The notes under the pieces were generated by a model that saw only the letters and a list, made by a program, of their open reading frames with translations, was not told where the DNA came from and did not search any database. This document shows positions 4,446 through 7,419 of a stretch of 7,419 bases of DNA, in pieces (the first letter of the stretch is position 1; each line of letters opens with the position of its first letter). The stretch is from Candidatus Bathyarchaeota archaeon. GTDB taxonomy: Archaea > Thermoproteota > Bathyarchaeia > TCS64. The position numbers and the translations under genes are program-made. The stretch spans positions 1-7,419 of the forward strand of contig VGJH01000061.1 in the NCBI GenBank assembly GCA_016867505.1, read 5' to 3'.

Positions 4446-6542
4446 TTATCTAATTTTACTGACTTGGACAAGTGTTGAATGAGTACGTGACCCTTGACTG
4501 GGAAGTGTTGGTATTGTTGAAGTAAGCATGTTGGGTGATCCTGCAGTATCGATTCCATCTGAATTTATCTCTGGCCAAACCCCCTCAAGTAGACATACTA
4601 CTCCTTGAATGATGTCTTCAGTTACTATCGCTTCTGCGTGAACGATGCCTTGCTCACTGTTGACGCTAATTTTTTCTCCATTTGCTACTCCCCGAGTATA
4701 AGCATCATGTGGGTTGATCCATAATCCTTGTTTTTCTCTATCTCTGAACCATGGTATGTTATAATTTTGTGAATGTACTCTATACCTTGATTTCGGTGTG
4801 ATTAATCTTAATGGATAAATATCATTTGGTTTAAGAATCCTTATAGATGGTATTGAAGAGAAACCCGTTTTAGAATATTCTTCTGAGATGATTTGAATTT
4901 TACCTGAAGGTGTTCTTAATGGGTTTTTATTTGGGTCAGTAATAAAATCTGATAACCCTGATCGATATTGGTTTTTCCCCCAAAATATTCCGGTTGATAA
5001 AAATTCTTCATGGTTCTCTATTTCTGAGTCTTCCAGTAAGCTTTCCAACCATTCTTCCTCATTTTTGTCCTCAGTGAATTCTTTTTCAAATCCTAATTTT
5101 TTTGAAAGTTCAGTGAAAATCTCATAATCATTCTTTACGTCAGGTAATGGGTTGACTGCTTTTCTAGATAATAGTACATAGTTACCTCCATCAGGTATTA
5201 GGTAGTCGTCTCTTTCAAGGAAAGTTGTTGTGGGAAGAATGACATCGCAATATTTCGCGGTTGTAGTGAGAAAATGTTCATGGCAGACTGAAAACTCGAC
5301 TTTTTGGAATGCTCTAATATTTTTTTTGATGTCGCTGCCTTGAACTATGAAGTTGCCACCTACATTATATATTGCTCTAATATCGCTGGGGTATCCTCCT
5401 TTTTTACCTCCAAGTATCGCATCTGGCCATCTGTAGACTGGTATTCTTACACTATTTGGATTTGTAGGGACCTTAATTGACCCAATTTTTGGTGAAGAAA
5501 GTGTACCCCAAGTTAATGCTCCTGTTGAACCACCTAATGAACCAACATTACTAGTAGCAGTCTGGAGTACTATTGACATGCGTATAGCTTCTTCTCCTCC
5601 AATCGTTCTTTGTATTGATAAACCTGGTATCAGGGCGGTTGGGTGTGTTTCACCGTATATTATAGAAAAATTTTTAATTGTATCTGGTGGTGTGCCACAA
5701 ATTTTTTCTGCCCAAGAAGGAGTTTTTGGAGTATTATCATTTTCTCCCATCACATATTTTTCTAATCCTTGAAATCCATAACTATACTTGTCTATGAATT
5801 TTCTATCCACTAAATTTTCTTTAATTAATGTGTATAATACTGCCATCATTAAAACTGCATCTGTGCCAGGGTAGATGGGTATCCATTGATCTGCTAGAGT
5901 CTTTACAGTTGATGTTCTACGTGGATCAATTACAATAATTTTTATGCCTCTTGATTTTGCTTCATGTAATTTTGCTTCGAATGGAACTCCCAATCTATTA
6001 TCCACAATGTTTGCACCCCAGAGAATAATTAGATTAGAATTATCTAGGGTAAATGGATCAATTCCAATCTCATTCGTCCCCAAAATAAAAGGTGAAGTGA
6101 ATAAACCTGCAGCACTACTATAATTAGAATCTGTTTCTGTATATCCACCGAAAAGGCTTAGAAAACGTTTTGTTAATGAAGACGTGTTATGAAGAGCTCC
6201 ATTACATGCACCTGATCCACCGAGTCTAATGAAAGCAGAGTTCCCATATTTCTCCTTAATCTGCTTCATTTTTTTTACTATAAGATCTAAGGCTTCAGAC
6301 CATGTTACTTCTTTAAACTCTCCAGCTCCTCTTTTCCCCGTTCTAATCATTGGTTTCTTTAATCTATCTGGAGCATATTGGACTCGATGCATTTGTAACC
6401 CTTTAATGCATCCAGTCAAGTATTTTCCACCAACAGGATTATTAGATATTTTAGTTATTTTTCCATTCTCCACCGTAACAAGGAGAGGGCAACCTCCACC
6501 ACAGTCAAGGTTACAGGCTACTGGAATACTTTTTTTCTCCAT
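4446..6542 (-). CDS. molybdopterin oxidoreductase, DMSO-reductase family (DmsA/BisC-like), no Tat signal
   Basis: This 698-residue catalytic subunit has a cysteine set for one [4Fe-4S] cluster near its N-terminus, C10-x3-C14-x3-C18-x26-C45. APDRLKKPM follows, then the bis-molybdopterin core. The segment GGYTETDSNYSSAAG aligns with the region supplying the serine ligand of molybdenum or tungsten in DMSO-reductase enzymes; I place it at S142. Later motifs include IIVIDPRRT, CDVILPTTTFLERDD, and a C-terminal cofactor-binding domain with VHSQNYNIPWFRDRE, LWINPHDAYTRGV and a DmsA-like end (GSRTHSTLVQVSK). Such enzymes reduce S- or N-oxides or related acceptors; the substrate is not readable. Most DmsA proteins carry a twin-arginine signal, which is absent here, so it is probably cytoplasmic. 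No iron-sulfur or membrane-anchor subunit is adjacent. I chose ATG 6542 because GGGAG lies 5 nt upstream; ATG 6554 would add four residues. Tandem TAA stops end the gene. Confidence 0.9.
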   Translation of the reverse strand: MEKKSIPVACNLDCGGGCPLLVTVENGKITKISNNPVGGKYLTGCIKGLQMHRVQYAPDRLKKPMIRTGKRGAGEFKEVTWSEALDLIVKKMKQIKEKYGNSAFIRLGGSGACNGALHNTSSLTKRFLSLFGGYTETDSNYSSAAGLFTSPFILGTNEIGIDPFTLDNSNLIILWGANIVDNRLGVPFEAKLHEAKSRGIKIIVIDPRRTSTVKTLADQWIPIYPGTDAVLMMAVLYTLIKENLVDRKFIDKYSYGFQGLEKYVMGENDNTPKTPSWAEKICGTPPDTIKNFSIIYGETHPTALIPGLSIQRTIGGEEAIRMSIVLQTATSNVGSLGGSTGALTWGTLSSPKIGSIKVPTNPNSVRIPVYRWPDAILGGKKGGYPSDIRAIYNVGGNFIVQGSDIKKNIRAFQKVEFSVCHEHFLTTTAKYCDVILPTTTFLERDDYLIPDGGNYVLLSRKAVNPLPDVKNDYEIFTELSKKLGFEKEFTEDKNEEEWLESLLEDSEIENHEEFLSTGIFWGKNQYRSGLSDFITDPNKNPLRTPSGKIQIISEEYSKTGFSSIPSIRILKPNDIYPLRLITPKSRYRVHSQNYNIPWFRDREKQGLWINPHDAYTRGVANGEKISVNSEQGIVHAEAIVTEDIIQGVVCLLEGVWPEINSDGIDTAGSPNMLTSTIPTLPSQGSRTHSTLVQVSKIR

Positions 6543-6546
6543 GTTT

Positions 6547-6552
6547 TCTCCC
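6547..6552 (-). promoter_or_regulatory. ribosome-binding site deciding the molybdoenzyme start
   Basis: GGGAG on the minus strand lies about 5 nt before the ATG at 6542. It overlaps the second codon of the longer candidate start at 6554, which has no such site of its own. This favours initiation at 6542. Confidence 0.45.
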
Positions 6553-6582
6553 ATATGATGTTATTAAATGCGTTGACGTATT

Positions 6583-6590
6583 GTATAAAA
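6583..6590 (-). promoter_or_regulatory. TATA-like box of the molybdoenzyme gene
   Basis: TTTTATAC on the minus strand is centred about 45 nt before ATG 6542. It predicts a short leader of some 19 nt that would include the GGGAG site. A second AT element near 6561-6570 would give a leaderless mRNA from the same ATG. The intergenic region is AT-rich, so either could be chance. Confidence 0.33.
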
Positions 6591-6628
6591 TGTATTAAAT
6601 TTAGAAAATCGCATTTATTAAGTGTATT

Positions 6629-6641
6629 AAAAGGGAAAAAA
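6629..6641 (-). terminator. T-run terminator after the right-edge hypothetical gene
   Basis: On the minus strand, six T, three C and four T residues begin three bases after the stop codon of the upstream gene. This is the hairpin-free pattern archaeal polymerase terminates on. It separates that gene from the molybdoenzyme promoter. Confidence 0.5.
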
Positions 6642-6643
6642 CG

Positions 6644-7419
6644 TTATTTTAATACCCTATCAATTTGTTCAGACCATTTAGTACTATTTGCCATCCACTC
6701 GTGACCAGAGACAGGGTATACATCTTTTCTATTATAGATTTTTCTAGCTTGTTTTAACCTGTTTTCAACCTTATCTATTAGGTCACCATAAACTTTCATC
6801 ATATCGTTAATTTTTTGCTGAATTTCATCAATTTCTTCTGAAATATGCGGTGGTATCTTACATGTAATACATCGAAAACCTTTTACAGCATTTTCAAAAT
6901 CTTGTAATGCTTTATTTAAGTCATTGAGCATTTTCTGCATCTCGTCTAAACAGCTCTTTAAAGTGTCTGGGGGTCTTCTTCCAGAATTCCAAGCATAACT
7001 ATGGTCTATCCAAGACATTAAATCAGTGCAAGTAATTTCTGAGCTTTTTCTAATGTTAGACGCTTTCCTTCTTGGGTTTATTCCCGTTAAACCTTGAGCT
7101 ATTCCTACACCAATCTCTCTAATAGCCCAATCCTCAAGTTCTAAAACTTGACCAAGTGTGGATGAGATCTCACCAAGAATATCTCCTCCAATCTCCTTAG
7201 CAACATCGGTTCCAAGCTCTTTTAAAGCAGCTTCTCCTCCTTCTTTAAAAGCAGTTTTAGCTTTTCCAGCTGCAGAAGTCACTACCCCCGCAACTTTCTG
7301 AATTTTCTCAGCAGATTCGTAAATCTCTTTTTCAGCTCCAGTCCAGTGACTAATTAATGCAATTTTTAAATCCCAATCAAGTATTAATCTCCCGACTATT
7401 CTTAGATTATCTTTCCAAC
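6644..7419 (-). CDS. hypothetical helical/coiled-coil protein, C-terminal part, cut by window edge
   Basis: I do not recognise this protein. The frame has no stop from 6644 to the right edge, so at least 257 residues are present and the true start lies outside; a GTG at 7282 is internal and gives only 212 residues. From the edge it reads WKDNLRIVGRLILDWDLKIA, then an Ala/Gly/Lys-rich amphipathic stretch (SAAGKAKTAFKEGGEAALK). A glycine-spaced hydrophobic segment follows (EIGGDILGEISSTLGQ, IGVGIAQGLTGI). The C-terminal 140 residues are charged helices with heptad-like spacing (EMQKMLNDLNKALQDFENAV; ISEEIDEIQQKINDMMKVYG), predicted to form an antiparallel coiled coil joined by RCITCKIPPH. Four cysteines lie in this half, two as CxxC. 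The glycine-rich part could be amphipathic and membrane-active, or a linker in a larger surface or effector protein. No signal peptide or enzyme motif is visible. Confidence 0.65.
   Translation of the reverse strand, partial: WKDNLRIVGRLILDWDLKIALISHWTGAEKEIYESAEKIQKVAGVVTSAAGKAKTAFKEGGEAALKELGTDVAKEIGGDILGEISSTLGQVLELEDWAIREIGVGIAQGLTGINPRRKASNIRKSSEITCTDLMSWIDHSYAWNSGRRPPDTLKSCLDEMQKMLNDLNKALQDFENAVKGFRCITCKIPPHISEEIDEIQQKINDMMKVYGDLIDKVENRLKQARKIYNRKDVYPVSGHEWMANSTKWSEQIDRVLK

Noticed and set aside
6229..6558. Plus-strand open frame opposite the N-terminus of the molybdoenzyme
   Set aside because: It mirrors the iron-sulfur cysteine region and has no independent support. The plus frames at 5578-5772 and 4246-4434 are rejected likewise.
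1..7419. tRNA, rRNA, CRISPR array, insertion sequence or attachment site
   Set aside because: No cloverleaf-like gene, regularly spaced repeats, transposase motifs or terminal inverted repeats were found reading through both strands; short gaps hold only promoter-like and T-run signals.

Overview
The window looks like archaeal chromosome from an anaerobic, probably uncultured, lineage. The evidence is a B-family DNA polymerase beside a RadA/Rad51-type RecA-fold protein, TATA-like boxes about 26 nt ahead of several start codons (leaderless transcripts), T-run terminators, and a GGTGA ribosome-binding site matching the archaeal 16S rRNA tail. Rubrerythrin and a DMSO-reductase-type molybdoenzyme suggest anaerobic or microaerobic life. 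I cannot fix the lineage from sequence alone; a Bathyarchaeia-like or other TACK/Asgard-type sediment archaeon is a guess.

Layout. (1) Positions 1-1771, minus strand: a two-gene operon. The first gene is a RadA/RecA-like protein that has lost its Walker A and Walker B residues. The second overlaps it by TTGA and is the N-terminal 254 residues of a B-family DNA polymerase whose exonuclease motifs look destroyed; it runs off the left edge. This pairing matches the archaeal PolB2 plus inactivated-RecA arrangement, a proposed counterpart of the bacterial ImuA-ImuB-DnaE2 mutasome. (2) Positions 1772-1919: a divergent promoter region. (3) Positions 1920-2363, plus: a small flavodoxin-like protein. 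(4) Positions 2420-3796, plus: a 14-helix MFS (DHA2/EmrB-type) exporter, visibly more AT-rich than its neighbours. (5) Positions 3793-4368, minus: a full-length rubrerythrin whose 3' end overlaps the MFS gene tail to tail. (6) Positions 4446-6542, minus: a molybdopterin oxidoreductase of the DmsA/BisC type without a Tat signal. (7) Positions 6644-7419, minus: the C-terminal part of an unrecognised helical, coiled-coil-rich protein, open at the right edge.

How the genes may work together. The polymerase and RecA-like protein are almost certainly expressed together and probably act at damaged DNA. Flavodoxin, rubrerythrin and the molybdoenzyme are all redox proteins. Each has its own promoter signals, so they form a loose redox and stress neighbourhood rather than an operon. 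No tRNA, rRNA, CRISPR array, transposase or insertion sequence was seen. No stretch over 300 bases lacks a gene.
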